Source of the DNA: Terrisporobacter vanillatitrophus
GTDB taxonomy: Bacteria > Bacillota > Clostridia > Peptostreptococcales > Peptostreptococcaceae
DNA: 64,000 nucleotides
Assembly: GCF_051148895.1 (NCBI RefSeq)
Contig: NZ_CP154625.1
Span: forward strand, 3,472,001-3,536,000
Reading direction: 5' to 3'
Position numbers and translations under genes: made by a program. Below, piece by piece: positions 31,948-40,331 of the stretch. The stretch's first letter is position 1. Each line of letters begins with the position of its first letter. The notes beneath the pieces are model-generated. The model did not search any database and had not been told where the DNA came from. It saw only the letters and a list, made by a program, of their open reading frames with translations.

Positions 31948-32730
31948 ATGAAAAGGGAATTTCAAATTAGCTACAAGAAAGAAATCCTTCGATTTGCCTT
32001 ACTACTGGGAGAGCAAATGCTTATTAACGGCGCAGAAACTGCTAGAGTTGAAGATAGTGTCCTAAGAGTTTGTAAATCAAGAGGATTTAAACATGTCAAT
32101 GTTTTTACTACACCAACTTGTGTAATAATATCAGACGAAAAATTTGATGGTCTTACCTTTATGAAGACTATCTCTAAAAGAACTATTAACCTTACTAAAA
32201 TAGATAGATTAAATGATATATCTAGAGATTTTGTTCAAAATGAAGATATTGATCCATTGGAAGCTATCGGTAGGTTGAGAGAAGTTGATACAGTAAAAGA
32301 TTATAACCAATTTGTTTATTTCATCGGTACTGCAATGGCTTCCGCATCATTTGCTTACTTAATAGGTGGTACTAGTGTTTTAGATTTTGTCCTTACATTA
32401 ATTATAGCTACCATAGGAGTTATTATTTATAACAAAACACTAAAACTAAACCAAATACCTTTTTTTGCAACACTAATAAGTTCCTTTTCCATAGCTGTTC
32501 TTGGTAATTTATTAGTTCAATATGGTATAATTGAAAATTCTACCTCACTAGTAGTTGGTTCTATCATGCCACTTTTACCTGGGGTTTCTTTTATTAAAGG
32601 ACTGAGGGATTTAATTTCTGGTAATTTAATTGCTGGTGTATCAAGAATTGTTGAGTCATGTTTAATTGCTACGGCCATAGCTGTTGGCGTAGGTGTTGTA
32701 CTTGACTTAACTATTAGGTTTGGAGGTTAG
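31948..32730 (+). CDS. Threonine/serine exporter family protein, large half (ThrE-like)
   Basis: A 260-residue protein of the ThrE/DUF1212 family (PF06738). The N-terminal soluble half has the typical LLGEQMLINGAETARVEDSV and VFTTPTCVIIS stretches, and the C-terminal half has about five membrane helices, with GSIMPLLPGVSFIKGLRDLI near the end. In Corynebacterium ThrE is one protein; Firmicutes often split it into this part and a second DUF3815 protein, as here. The pair probably exports threonine/serine or small organic acids. AGGAGG is seven bases before the ATG. Its last codons contain the GGAGG used by the next gene. Confidence 0.88.
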   Translation: MKREFQISYKKEILRFALLLGEQMLINGAETARVEDSVLRVCKSRGFKHVNVFTTPTCVIISDEKFDGLTFMKTISKRTINLTKIDRLNDISRDFVQNEDIDPLEAIGRLREVDTVKDYNQFVYFIGTAMASASFAYLIGGTSVLDFVLTLIIATIGVIIYNKTLKLNQIPFFATLISSFSIAVLGNLLVQYGIIENSTSLVVGSIMPLLPGVSFIKGLRDLISGNLIAGVSRIVESCLIATAIAVGVGVVLDLTIRFGG

Positions 32731-32734
32731 TCAA

Positions 32735-33217
32735 ATGAGTTTATTTAATTTATTAGAGAATTTCTTTTTCTCATTTTTAGCTACTGTAGGATTTTCAATA
32801 TTCTTTAACTCTCCTATAAAATCTTTAATTCCAGCAGGAGCTATTGGTGGTATAGGATGGACAGTTTATATTATATTATTTAATTTTTCTGGAAATGCTA
32901 TTTTAGCAAACTTTTTTGCCGCTGCGTTAATTTCACTTCTTAGTGAGGTATTAGCTAGAAAGATGAAGTATCCTGCTATTATATTCGTTATACCAGGTAT
33001 TTTACCTTTAATCCCAGGATTAGGGCTTTATAATACCATGTTATCTTTAGTTGAAGGAAGATATACAGATGCCATATCAATTGGTACTAATGCTTTATTT
33101 GTAAGTGCTTCAATTTCTATGGGTGTATTATTTATTACATCTTTGGTTAAGACTTACTATATAATTCTTTTTAAAATTAACAATAAAAAACTGCAGTTAA
33201 AAAAGCTTATAAAGTAG
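32735..33217 (+). CDS. Threonine/serine exporter family protein, small half (ThrE_2/DUF3815)
   Basis: About 160 residues, nearly all membrane (around five helices), with GAIGGIGWTVYI and PAIIFVIPGILPLIPGLGLY, hallmarks of the ThrE_2 family (PF12821). It starts four bases after the stop of the first half; the ATG at 32735 is preceded by GGAGG. An upstream in-frame ATG at 32720 overlaps that site and is less likely. The two proteins together should make one exporter. Confidence 0.88.
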   Translation: MSLFNLLENFFFSFLATVGFSIFFNSPIKSLIPAGAIGGIGWTVYIILFNFSGNAILANFFAAALISLLSEVLARKMKYPAIIFVIPGILPLIPGLGLYNTMLSLVEGRYTDAISIGTNALFVSASISMGVLFITSLVKTYYIILFKINNKKLQLKKLIK

Positions 33218-33238
33218 TTTTTTATATAAAATATTAAA

Positions 33239-33278
33239 ATAAAAAGAAGCATTTTATATAAAATGCTTCTTTTTATTT
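33239..33278 (+). terminator. Bidirectional terminator between thrE-like pair and RseC gene
   Basis: AAAAGAAGCATTTTA and its complement TAAAATGCTTCTTTT form a stem of about 15 bp, with T-runs leaving on both strands. Confidence 0.85.
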
Positions 33279-33293
33279 TAAATAATTTTACTC

Positions 33294-33725
33294 TTATTCT
33301 ATTATTTTAGTTATTTTAGGTATATATTGTCTACTTTGCTTAAATTTATTATCATTTCTTTTCAATAATAAATAAGATATACCAGTACAAATTAAACCCA
33401 CTACTCCACTTATAACCTCAATAGAGCCTGAGAATTTAATTAAATTTAATATATAATATGTTAATATTGTTCCCACAAGTAAAAACATTAAAGGAACTAA
33501 ATAGGCAAGCATTGTAGCTTTAAGTACCTTTACACTTTCCATACTAACTTCTACACGATCTCCTTTTTTGGCTCCTATAAAGTTATCTACTTCTACTACT
33601 AAGTCCTGACATTCTGACGATAATTTACTGCATTTTCCACAAGATGCACAAGCCGAATGACGTTGCATTATCATTTTTGCAGTTCTATTATCCACAATGT
33701 CTATAATAAATCCCTGTTGATTCAT
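33294..33725 (-). CDS. RseC/SoxR-reducing-system family membrane protein
   Basis: A 143-residue protein of the RseC_MucC family (PF04246). A cysteine-rich N-terminal part, CASCGKCSKLSSEC (about residues 21-34), precedes a beta-rich stretch and two membrane helices (about 70-95 and 100-125), leaving a short charged tail. Relatives help keep SoxR reduced with the Rnf-like Rsx complex in E. coli; in clostridia the role is open. GGAGATG precedes the ATG. The gene is alone on its transcript, with a terminator after it and a cobalamin riboswitch in the leader, an unexpected pairing. Confidence 0.85.
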   Translation of the reverse strand: MNQQGFIIDIVDNRTAKMIMQRHSACASCGKCSKLSSECQDLVVEVDNFIGAKKGDRVEVSMESVKVLKATMLAYLVPLMFLLVGTILTYYILNLIKFSGSIEVISGVVGLICTGISYLLLKRNDNKFKQSRQYIPKITKIIE

Positions 33726-33869
33726 GATTTCATCTCCTTCGTATAGAACCTGAACTAGAGAATAAGTTATTACTCTTTCATAAAAAAACTTAATTTTTTA
33801 TCTATAATATGTTCCGTTAATACCTATTTATTAATAACCCATATTACAGTATTTCTCTCACACCCGAAA

Positions 33870-34045
33870 GATCATGTACTTTTAGGCAGGTCTCCTGACT
33901 TAAAATCACCCTACTTACTTCTCCTTCCCATTTTACCAGTGGAGTTAAAGCTCTCCAAAGCTCTAAGTTTTCGTCATTATCACAGTAGCGGGGGCTGCTG
34001 TGGATTTTCACCACATTCCCTTTTAAGCCATTTGGCACCTTGAAT
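33870..34045 (-). promoter_or_regulatory. Cobalamin (B12) riboswitch
   Basis: The minus strand shows the conserved cobalamin aptamer pieces in order: GGTGCC, GGGAATGTGGTGAAAATCC, ACAGCAGCCCCCGCTACTGT, and the B12 box GTCAGGAGACCTGCC at about 33883-33900. It lies in the 389-base gap before the RseC-family gene and is in the same orientation. About 145 bases separate it from that start codon. An A/T hairpin near 33780-33805 might be the expression platform, but I could not assign a clear terminator or anti-Shine-Dalgarno. An open frame of 70 codons across it is spurious. Confidence 0.93.
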
Positions 34046-34091
34046 AATATACTCATTCTCTAGTTAAATGCATATTTTACTATGCACTTTA

Positions 34092-34120
34092 ATTATAAAA
34101 TATAATTTTTTTTTCTACAA
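34092..34120 (-). promoter_or_regulatory. Promoter of the riboswitch-RseC transcript
   Basis: On the minus strand TTGTAG (34115-34120), a 17-base spacer, then a perfect TATAAT (34092-34097). Transcription would start near 34085, about 45 bases before the aptamer. It overlaps the stop region of the CDF gene. Confidence 0.6.
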
Positions 34121-35020
34121 TAGGTTTTCCTTTTTATAATAAGGTTCAACATGAATTATGACTTGACAGCTTGGATTGATTTTATTTTTAATCTCTCTTT
34201 CTATATTATGAGAAAGACTATGTGCCTCTTCAGTAGTTGTATTCGCATCAATCATAATATGCATATCTACATACATATCATTTGAACTTCCTCTGCTTCT
34301 TATTTTATGAATATTTTTTATCTCACCAAAAGAATTTAATATTTCAATAATTTTTTCTTCTCCTACGACTGCTTTGTCCAATAATATGCCAATGGATTCT
34401 TTAAAAATTTCATAGGATGCTCTAAGTATAAATAAAGATATCACTATAGATATAATAGGATCTATAATTTGAGGTAAACCTAATCTGATTCCTATTAATG
34501 ATACTAAAACGCCTACAGATATAAAAATATCACTCTTAGTATGAATAGAATCAGATATCAATATGAAACTTTTATATTCTTCACCTTTTTTTCTTTCATA
34601 TATAGTAACAAAAATATTTATACAAATAGTTAATATTAATGAAATTAAACTTATTAATGTTATATTTAGCTCACTTGGATTTATAAATCGGCTAAATCCA
34701 GTAAATAAAGTTTTCAAACCTAAAAATAAAAGCATGCCTCCAATAAACAAACTGGCAATTATTTCAGATTTTTTGTGTCCATAAGGATGTTCTTTGTCAA
34801 CTGGTATACTAGCTATAGTAATTCCAATCAATCCTACCACATTAGATAATCCATCAGATAAAGAATGAACTCCATCTGTACTTAAACTAGCACTATTTAT
34901 CAAATAACCAACCATTATCTTCGTTACGGCTACTCCTAAGTTGGCAAATAAAATTATCCATAAAACAAACTTAACCTTTTTGTAATTTTCATTATTACTA
35001 TAATCAATTTCACTTTCCAT
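34115..35020 (-). CDS. Cation diffusion facilitator family transporter
   Basis: A 301-residue metal/proton antiporter of the CDF family, exporting Zn, Mn, Fe or similar ions. Six membrane helices are followed by a cytoplasmic domain. The metal sites are in helix 2 (STDGVHSLSDGLSN, D-x3-H/D-x3-D type) and helix 5 (SDSIHTKSD). The C-terminal domain ends with VDMHIMIDANTTTEEAHSLSH and VIIHVEP, as in typical members. GGGGGAT precedes the ATG. The specific metal cannot be read from the sequence with confidence. It is followed closely by the promoter of the riboswitch transcript. Confidence 0.92.
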   Translation of the reverse strand: MESEIDYSNNENYKKVKFVLWIILFANLGVAVTKIMVGYLINSASLSTDGVHSLSDGLSNVVGLIGITIASIPVDKEHPYGHKKSEIIASLFIGGMLLFLGLKTLFTGFSRFINPSELNITLISLISLILTICINIFVTIYERKKGEEYKSFILISDSIHTKSDIFISVGVLVSLIGIRLGLPQIIDPIISIVISLFILRASYEIFKESIGILLDKAVVGEEKIIEILNSFGEIKNIHKIRSRGSSNDMYVDMHIMIDANTTTEEAHSLSHNIEREIKNKINPSCQVIIHVEPYYKKENLL

Positions 35021-35083
35021 AAATATCCCCCAACTTTGAATTACATTAATAATTAATAATATTTATCATTGTCCTATATACTC

Positions 35084-35112
35084 AAAAATCCATGGACTAT
35101 GCCCATGGATTA
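35084..35112 (-). terminator. Terminator after dinB
   Basis: AATCCATGG and CCATGGATT form a 9-bp perfect stem, with T-run on the minus strand. Confidence 0.75.
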
Positions 35113-35120
35113 ATAAAATA

Positions 35121-36218
35121 TTATTTAGTTTTTCTATTATCAATATATTCAAATAGAGTAATATTTGTTCCTTCTTCTTCGTTAATTAAATTTAATAATG
35201 TTACTCCTATAAGCCTTATATCTTTATGATTATGTTCTATATTTTTAAATAAGTTAAAGATGTTAGTCCTAATATCCTTATGAGAACATATAGGGTTGGT
35301 TAAACTAGCACTTCTAGTTATTTGTTTAAAGTCTCCATACTTTATTTTTAAAGTTACAGTTCTACCCATCTTTTTTAAATGCTCTGCTCTTTGAGATACT
35401 TCTTCACAAAGTTCATCTAAAATATTAATTAACTTTTCATCTTCTATATCTAAATTTTCACTCAAAGTAGTTTCTGCACCTATAGACTTTCTCTCTCTAT
35501 ACGGCTCAACAGGTCTGTTATCTATACCTCTTGATAGTTGATAAAATAAATATCCTCTATTTTTAAAAACTGATTCCAATTCATTTATGTCCAATTGTCT
35601 TAAGTCATATCCTGTATTAATTCCTAAATTATGAAGAACTCTTTGAGTTACCTTACCTACTCCAAAAAATTTGCTTATGGGAAGATTATCAAGAAAACTT
35701 TGTGTGTTATCTTCTCTTATAATAGTAAGTCCATTTGGTTTGTTATAATCTGAAGCTAATTTAGCTAAAAACTTATTATAAGATACACCTGCAGATGCAG
35801 TTAATCCAGTTTTTTCATAGATTTCTTTCTTAATTAGTTTAGCAATTTCTGTGGCGTATTTTATATTAAATTTATTTTCTGTAACGTCTAAATAAGCTTC
35901 ATCAAAAGATAAGGGTTCCACTAAGTCTGTATATTTATGAAAAATATTTCTTATTTCATAGGACACTTGTTTGTATACTTCAAATCTTGGTCTTACAAAT
36001 ACAGCATAGGGGCATCTTTTATATGCAGTTTTACATGGCATTGCAGAATGAATTCCATATTTTCTTGCCTCGTAAGAACAGGTTGCAACTACACCTCTAC
36101 CTTGAGGATTTCCTCCCACAACTACAGGTTTTCCTTTTAAATGTGGGTTATCCCTTTGTTCAATCGAAGCATAAAATGCATCCATATCTATATGAATTAT
36201 TTTTCTTTGATTTTTCAT
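35121..36218 (-). CDS. dinB: DNA polymerase IV (Y-family)
   Basis: An error-prone Y-family polymerase for translesion synthesis. Seen are the palm motif HIDMDAFYASIEQRDNP (catalytic D8 region), SFDEAYLDVT (catalytic D-E pair near residue 100), SYNKFLAKLASDYNKPNG, then the helix-hairpin-helix thumb FGVGKVTQRVLHNLGI and the little-finger domain with SIGAETTLSENL. Length 365 is normal. No clear beta-clamp motif was picked out at the C-terminus. The start at 36218 (MKNQRKIIHI) has AAGGG eight bases upstream; the GTG three codons earlier is the alternative. Confidence 0.95.
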   Translation of the reverse strand: MKNQRKIIHIDMDAFYASIEQRDNPHLKGKPVVVGGNPQGRGVVATCSYEARKYGIHSAMPCKTAYKRCPYAVFVRPRFEVYKQVSYEIRNIFHKYTDLVEPLSFDEAYLDVTENKFNIKYATEIAKLIKKEIYEKTGLTASAGVSYNKFLAKLASDYNKPNGLTIIREDNTQSFLDNLPISKFFGVGKVTQRVLHNLGINTGYDLRQLDINELESVFKNRGYLFYQLSRGIDNRPVEPYRERKSIGAETTLSENLDIEDEKLINILDELCEEVSQRAEHLKKMGRTVTLKIKYGDFKQITRSASLTNPICSHKDIRTNIFNLFKNIEHNHKDIRLIGVTLLNLINEEEGTNITLFEYIDNRKTK

Positions 36219-36258
36219 ACTTATCACCCTTTACTTCTTTAAATTAATCTTGTTACAT

Positions 36259-36293
36259 TGTAAAATAGGCCACATTGATTATCAATATGGCCT
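36259..36293 (-). terminator. Terminator after the UPF0371 gene
   Basis: AGGCCATATTGA and TCAATGTGGCCT form a 12-bp stem with one G-U pair and a TAA loop, followed by TATTTTA on the minus strand. Confidence 0.75.
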
Positions 36294-36304
36294 TAAGTAT
36301 CTTA

Positions 36305-37810
36305 TTAATTATAGTATAAGTTTTGAGATGGATAATTTGGATCGCAAGTTACATGCATTCCTAACTTTCTAAATGTTTGTTCATCATCTTTGCTTATTAT
36401 TGTAGTTGAATGAGCTTGTATATTTTTTAACTCATCTAGTTTTTCCATAGCAAGTTCTGCTGTTGGATTAGTTACTGCACATATAGCAAGTGCTGATAAA
36501 ACTTCTTCTAATCCAAGTGACACATTTTTACCACCTAATGTTTCCGTTTTTAATTTTATAATTGGATTTAATATTACTGGTGATATTAAATACATATCAT
36601 CTGGAATATTAGCCATGTATTTGATTGCATTTAATACTGCTGATGCAGATGCACACATTAAATCAGAGCTTTTTCCTGTTATCATTGTCCCATCTTCAAC
36701 TTGCATAGCAACTACAGGACAAACATCTTGGTTATTGCTTTGTGCTTTTAATTTTTCTGAGTATTCTCTAGCTGGTATAACCACAGCTCTGTCTTCTGGT
36801 TTAACATTAACTTTTTCAAGTATTAAAGATATTGTCTCATAAGCATCTTTGTTTACTTCACCTTTTTTGTATTGGCAAGCAGTGTTAAAATACCTTCTTA
36901 TTATTTCATCTACAGAAGCTTCACGAACTACTTCGTCATCAACTATACCAAATCCAACTCTGTTAACACCCATATCTGTTGGTGATTTGAACATAGACTC
37001 TTTTCCTGTTATTTTTTCTATTATTTTCTTTAATACTGGGAATAATTCTAAATCTCTGTTGTAGTTAACTGATTTTTCTCCATAAGCATCTAAGTGGAAT
37101 GAATCTATCATGTTAACATCTTTTAAATCTACAGTAGCAGCTTCATAAGCTATGTTTACTGGATGATTTAATGGTAAATTCCAAACTGGGAATGTTTCAA
37201 ATTTTGAGTACCCAACTGAATTTCCTCTTTTATTTTCATGATATAATTGACTTAAACAAGTTCCAAGCTTACCACTGTTTGGTCCTGGAGCAGTTACTAC
37301 TACTATTGGTTTAGTTGTTTCTATATATGGATTAGCTCCGTATCCCTCATCACTTACTATAGTGCTTACATCTGATGGGTATCCTTTAGTTGGAGCATGT
37401 TTATAAACTTTTATTCCACGTCTTTCTAATTTATTTATAAATACTGTTGTTGCAGGTTGTCCTTCAAATCTAGTTATAACTACACTATTTACATCTAAGT
37501 TATAACCTCTTAAGTCATCTATAAGTCTTAGAACTTCCATATCATAAGTTATGCCGTAGTCTCCTCTTACTTTGTTACGTTCTATATCACCTGCATAAAC
37601 ACATATTACAACTTCTACTTGATCTTTTATTTTTTGTAAAACTTTGATTTTAGCGTTCTCATCAAACCCTGGAAGTATTCTTTTTGCATGTAAATCTCCC
37701 ATTAGTTTTCCACCAAACTCTAAGTATAATTTATCAAATTTTTCTACTCTTTCTAGGATATATTTAGATTGTTCTTTTAGATATTTTTCATGATCAAATC
37801 CGATTTTCAT
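36305..37810 (-). CDS. UPF0371/DUF1846 family protein
   Basis: A 501-residue protein of the DUF1846 family (PF08903), common in Firmicutes and of unknown function despite known structures. It begins MKIGFDHEKYLKEQSKYILER. A glycine-rich loop VTAPGPNSGKLGTCLSQLYHE near residue 185 resembles a nucleotide-binding loop; CPVVAMQVEDGTMITGK and a helical C-terminus follow. The start at 37810 has AGAGGTG five bases upstream. The longer frame beginning MKKIIFER lacks a ribosome site and lies in the structured leader. The gene is alone, with a consensus promoter about 250 bases upstream, so the leader is unusually long. Confidence 0.9.
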   Translation of the reverse strand: MKIGFDHEKYLKEQSKYILERVEKFDKLYLEFGGKLMGDLHAKRILPGFDENAKIKVLQKIKDQVEVVICVYAGDIERNKVRGDYGITYDMEVLRLIDDLRGYNLDVNSVVITRFEGQPATTVFINKLERRGIKVYKHAPTKGYPSDVSTIVSDEGYGANPYIETTKPIVVVTAPGPNSGKLGTCLSQLYHENKRGNSVGYSKFETFPVWNLPLNHPVNIAYEAATVDLKDVNMIDSFHLDAYGEKSVNYNRDLELFPVLKKIIEKITGKESMFKSPTDMGVNRVGFGIVDDEVVREASVDEIIRRYFNTACQYKKGEVNKDAYETISLILEKVNVKPEDRAVVIPAREYSEKLKAQSNNQDVCPVVAMQVEDGTMITGKSSDLMCASASAVLNAIKYMANIPDDMYLISPVILNPIIKLKTETLGGKNVSLGLEEVLSALAICAVTNPTAELAMEKLDELKNIQAHSTTIISKDDEQTFRKLGMHVTCDPNYPSQNLYYN

Positions 37811-38058
37811 TATGCACCTCTCAAAAATTATTTTTTTCACTTATTATTTTTCACTAAGGCATTATTATATACCATAGTAGCAATTTTTTTCAAGAAGTTT
37901 TTCATATTTTTTTGGATTTTTTTAAATAGAAATAAAAGATAGTAGTATTTTTCTATCTTTAAGGCATGTGTTTATTGATTTTTATTTGGTTTGTTTTTAT
38001 TATTTTTTTAGTGAAAAATAGGTGCATAACTTCACCACTTTTTTAATGGTGGAGTTCT
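37811..38058 (-). promoter_or_regulatory. Long structured leader that can mask the UPF0371 start site
   Basis: The predicted transcript starts near 38054. Its first bases form a hairpin (AACTCCACCA at 38049-38058 with TGGTGAAGTT at 38028-38037). The next stretch, TTATGCACCT (38020-38029) then ATTTTTCACTAA (38008-38019), is complementary to AGGTGCATAA (37810-37819), which contains the ribosome binding site and touches the ATG, and to TTAGTGAAAAAT (37846-37857). In all, 22 pairs with a 26-base bulge could hide the start site. No known riboswitch class was recognised. Confidence 0.55.
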
Positions 38059-38060
38059 AT

Positions 38061-38089
38061 TATATGATAATATTTTTTCTTAGTCAATA
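38061..38089 (-). promoter_or_regulatory. Promoter of the UPF0371 gene
   Basis: On the minus strand TTGACT (38084-38089), a 17-base spacer and a perfect TATAAT (38061-38066). Confidence 0.8.
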
Positions 38090-38096
38090 GTTTTTA

Positions 38097-38136
38097 TAAA
38101 AAAATAACCTATTTAGAAAAATCCAAATAGGTTATT
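38097..38136 (-). terminator. Terminator after the small cysteine-rich membrane protein
   Basis: AATAACCTATTT and AAATAGGTTATT form a perfect 12-bp stem followed by T7 on the minus strand. Confidence 0.85.
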
Positions 38137-38160
38137 ATAAATTAAGCTATAGCACTATTA

Positions 38161-38358
38161 TTAGCAGCATCCACAGTCGTCATCTTCAAAGCCACATGAA
38201 CAAACTATTAATAATAATATTAAGAATGGTATCCAAGCACAAATATCTATCTCTGACCAGCAGTCTTGGAATGCTAAGAATAAGAAGAATAATATTATTA
38301 TCCACCACCCAGCTCCGAAAAATCCGCCTTCACATCCACCAAAGAATCTATCTAACAT
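38161..38358 (-). CDS. Small aromatic- and cysteine-rich membrane protein
   Basis: A 65-residue protein beginning MLDRFFGGCEGGFFGAGWW, with two hydrophobic segments (about 18-32 and 42-55) around DCWSEIDICAW and an acidic cysteine end CSCGFEDDDCGCC. GGGGG lies seven bases before the ATG and a strong terminator follows, so it is a genuine short transcription unit. I do not recognise the family. The seven cysteines suggest metal binding or disulfide links, perhaps a spore or envelope component; this is a guess. Confidence 0.65.
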   Translation of the reverse strand: MLDRFFGGCEGGFFGAGWWIIILFFLFLAFQDCWSEIDICAWIPFLILLLIVCSCGFEDDDCGCC

Positions 38359-38526
38359 TACGTTACCCCCTTGTTGATATTAAATAAATTTTTTATCTAA
38401 GATATACTATGAATGAAGATATGTTTTTGACATTACTTTTTTATAAAAAAATATTTTTTATCTACGAATTTTAAAGACTCTATCAAACATCATTAATTGA
38501 ATTTCCACTGTATCCATAATGATTTT

Positions 38527-40191
38527 CTATATTTCCATAATTATTGGAAACACGCCAGGTTTTCTCTTTGTTTTGTCATAAAGCAATTGCTCCACAGATT
38601 TCTTTACACTTGATTTTAGTACTTGCCATTCAATAATTTCATTTGATAAACATTCTTCAATTTTTTCTCTAGATAAATTTTTAATTTCTCTTATTAAATC
38701 TTCTGACTCCCTAACATATATAAATCCTCTAGTAATTATATCTGGTCCAGATGCTATTTCGTAATTTGTTTTGTCTATGGCAACTACCACAATAACCATT
38801 CCATCTCTAGCAAGATTTCTTCTATCTCTTAAAACAATATTACCCACATCTCCAACACCAAGGCCATCCACATATAATATTCCTGTGTGAACTCTTTCTG
38901 TAGCAGAAGCTCCTTTAGATGTAATCTCTAGTACTTGACCTGTCTCTAAAGTAAAAATATTTTTAGTGTCCATTCCAAGTTTTTTTGCTAAATCAGCATG
39001 ATGCTTTAAATGTCTATATTCACCATGTACAGGCATAAAGTATTTTGGTTTCACTAGAGTGTGAATTAATTTTAATTCTTCTTGATAAGCATGACCGGAT
39101 ACATGAATATCCTCTAAATCTTCATAAATAACTTCTACACCTTTTCTAAATAGTTGGTTGATTACTCTTGAAATTATTTTGTCATTACCTGGAATTGGTG
39201 AAGCTGAAATTATAAATAAATCATCTGGATGAATTTCTATTTTTCTATGACTACCAAAAGCAATTCTTGAAAGTCCTGCTCCTGATTCACCTTGACTACC
39301 AGTTGTTATAATAGTTATATTTTCATCTGGATATCTATTCATATCATTTATATCAATCAATGATTCTGCTGGTATATTTAAATAACCAAGTTCAATGGCT
39401 ACTCTAGATACATTTTCCATACTTCTTCCGCTAAAAACAATTTTTCTATTTTCTTTTATAGAAGCATGGACTATTTGTTGCATTCTGTGAATATTAGATG
39501 CAAATGTAGCCACAATAACTCTTCCTTTTGCTCCTGAGAATATCCTATTTAAAGTTTCTCCTATGGTCTTTTCTGATAATGAATGACCTGTTCTTTCTAT
39601 ATTTGTACTGTCAGCTAAAAGTAATAAAACTCCTTTTTTGCCAAGAGTTGAAAATCTATTTAAATCCATAAGCCTTCCATCAATTGGTGTATAATCAATT
39701 TTAAAATCTCCAGTATGAATAATTACTCCTAAAGGAGTTGTTATAGCTAAAGAGCAGGCATCTGCTATGGAGTGAGTAGCCTGAATAAATTCTACTTTAA
39801 TTTTATCTAGATTCACTATATCTCCACTTTCCACAGGATGAACTGTTACCATATCTTCCATCTTGTGTTCTTCCAATTTATTTTTAACTAATCCTAAAGT
39901 AAGTCTAGTTCCATAAATAGGCATATTAATTTGTTTTAATATATAAGGAATAGCTCCAATATGATCCTCATGACCATGAGTTAAAAATAAGCCTTTAACT
40001 CTTTCTTTATTTTCTATTAAATAAGTAACATCTGGAATTACTAAATCCACTCCATACATATCTTCATCTGGAAATGATATACCACAATCTATAACGATTA
40101 TTTCATCTTCATATTCTATGGCAGTTATGTTTTTGCCTATTTCTCCCAATCCTCCAATTGGAATTACTTTGACACATCTTCTTTTTCTCAT
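38527..40191 (-). CDS. Ribonuclease J
   Basis: A metallo-beta-lactamase/beta-CASP ribonuclease with endonuclease and 5'-3' exonuclease activity, central to mRNA decay and rRNA maturation in Firmicutes. Zinc motifs are intact: LTHGHEDHIGAIPY near residue 72, HSIADA and HTGDFKID near 140-165, and the beta-CASP and C-terminal parts with GSQGESGAGLSRIAFG and HVSGHAYQEELKLIH. Length 554 matches RNase J1/J2; which paralogue is not clear. The start at 40191 (MRKRRCVKVIP) has AGGAG seven bases upstream, better than the ATG six codons earlier. It stands alone on its strand. Confidence 0.94.
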   Translation of the reverse strand: MRKRRCVKVIPIGGLGEIGKNITAIEYEDEIIVIDCGISFPDEDMYGVDLVIPDVTYLIENKERVKGLFLTHGHEDHIGAIPYILKQINMPIYGTRLTLGLVKNKLEEHKMEDMVTVHPVESGDIVNLDKIKVEFIQATHSIADACSLAITTPLGVIIHTGDFKIDYTPIDGRLMDLNRFSTLGKKGVLLLLADSTNIERTGHSLSEKTIGETLNRIFSGAKGRVIVATFASNIHRMQQIVHASIKENRKIVFSGRSMENVSRVAIELGYLNIPAESLIDINDMNRYPDENITIITTGSQGESGAGLSRIAFGSHRKIEIHPDDLFIISASPIPGNDKIISRVINQLFRKGVEVIYEDLEDIHVSGHAYQEELKLIHTLVKPKYFMPVHGEYRHLKHHADLAKKLGMDTKNIFTLETGQVLEITSKGASATERVHTGILYVDGLGVGDVGNIVLRDRRNLARDGMVIVVVAIDKTNYEIASGPDIITRGFIYVRESEDLIREIKNLSREKIEECLSNEIIEWQVLKSSVKKSVEQLLYDKTKRKPGVFPIIMEI

Positions 40192-40331
40192 GTCTATTCT
40201 CCTTTTCACCGTCTAATATTAATTTATTTTAATTTTTGAATTTTCCTTATCATATTGTATGTCCTTCTTATTATTTGCAATATGTGTATAATTTATATTT
40301 TTAAAGTAAAAATATAAATGGAGGTGATTTA

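Noticed and set aside
33844..34056. A 70-codon minus-strand ORF beginning MSILFKVPNGLKGN
   Set aside because: It lies across the conserved cobalamin riboswitch, whose structural constraints explain the sequence; there is no ribosome site and no protein-like composition.
37000..37830. ATP-binding P-loop enzyme role for UPF0371
   Set aside because: The GPNSGKLGT loop only partly resembles a Walker A motif and no Walker B was seen, so no enzymatic role was assigned.
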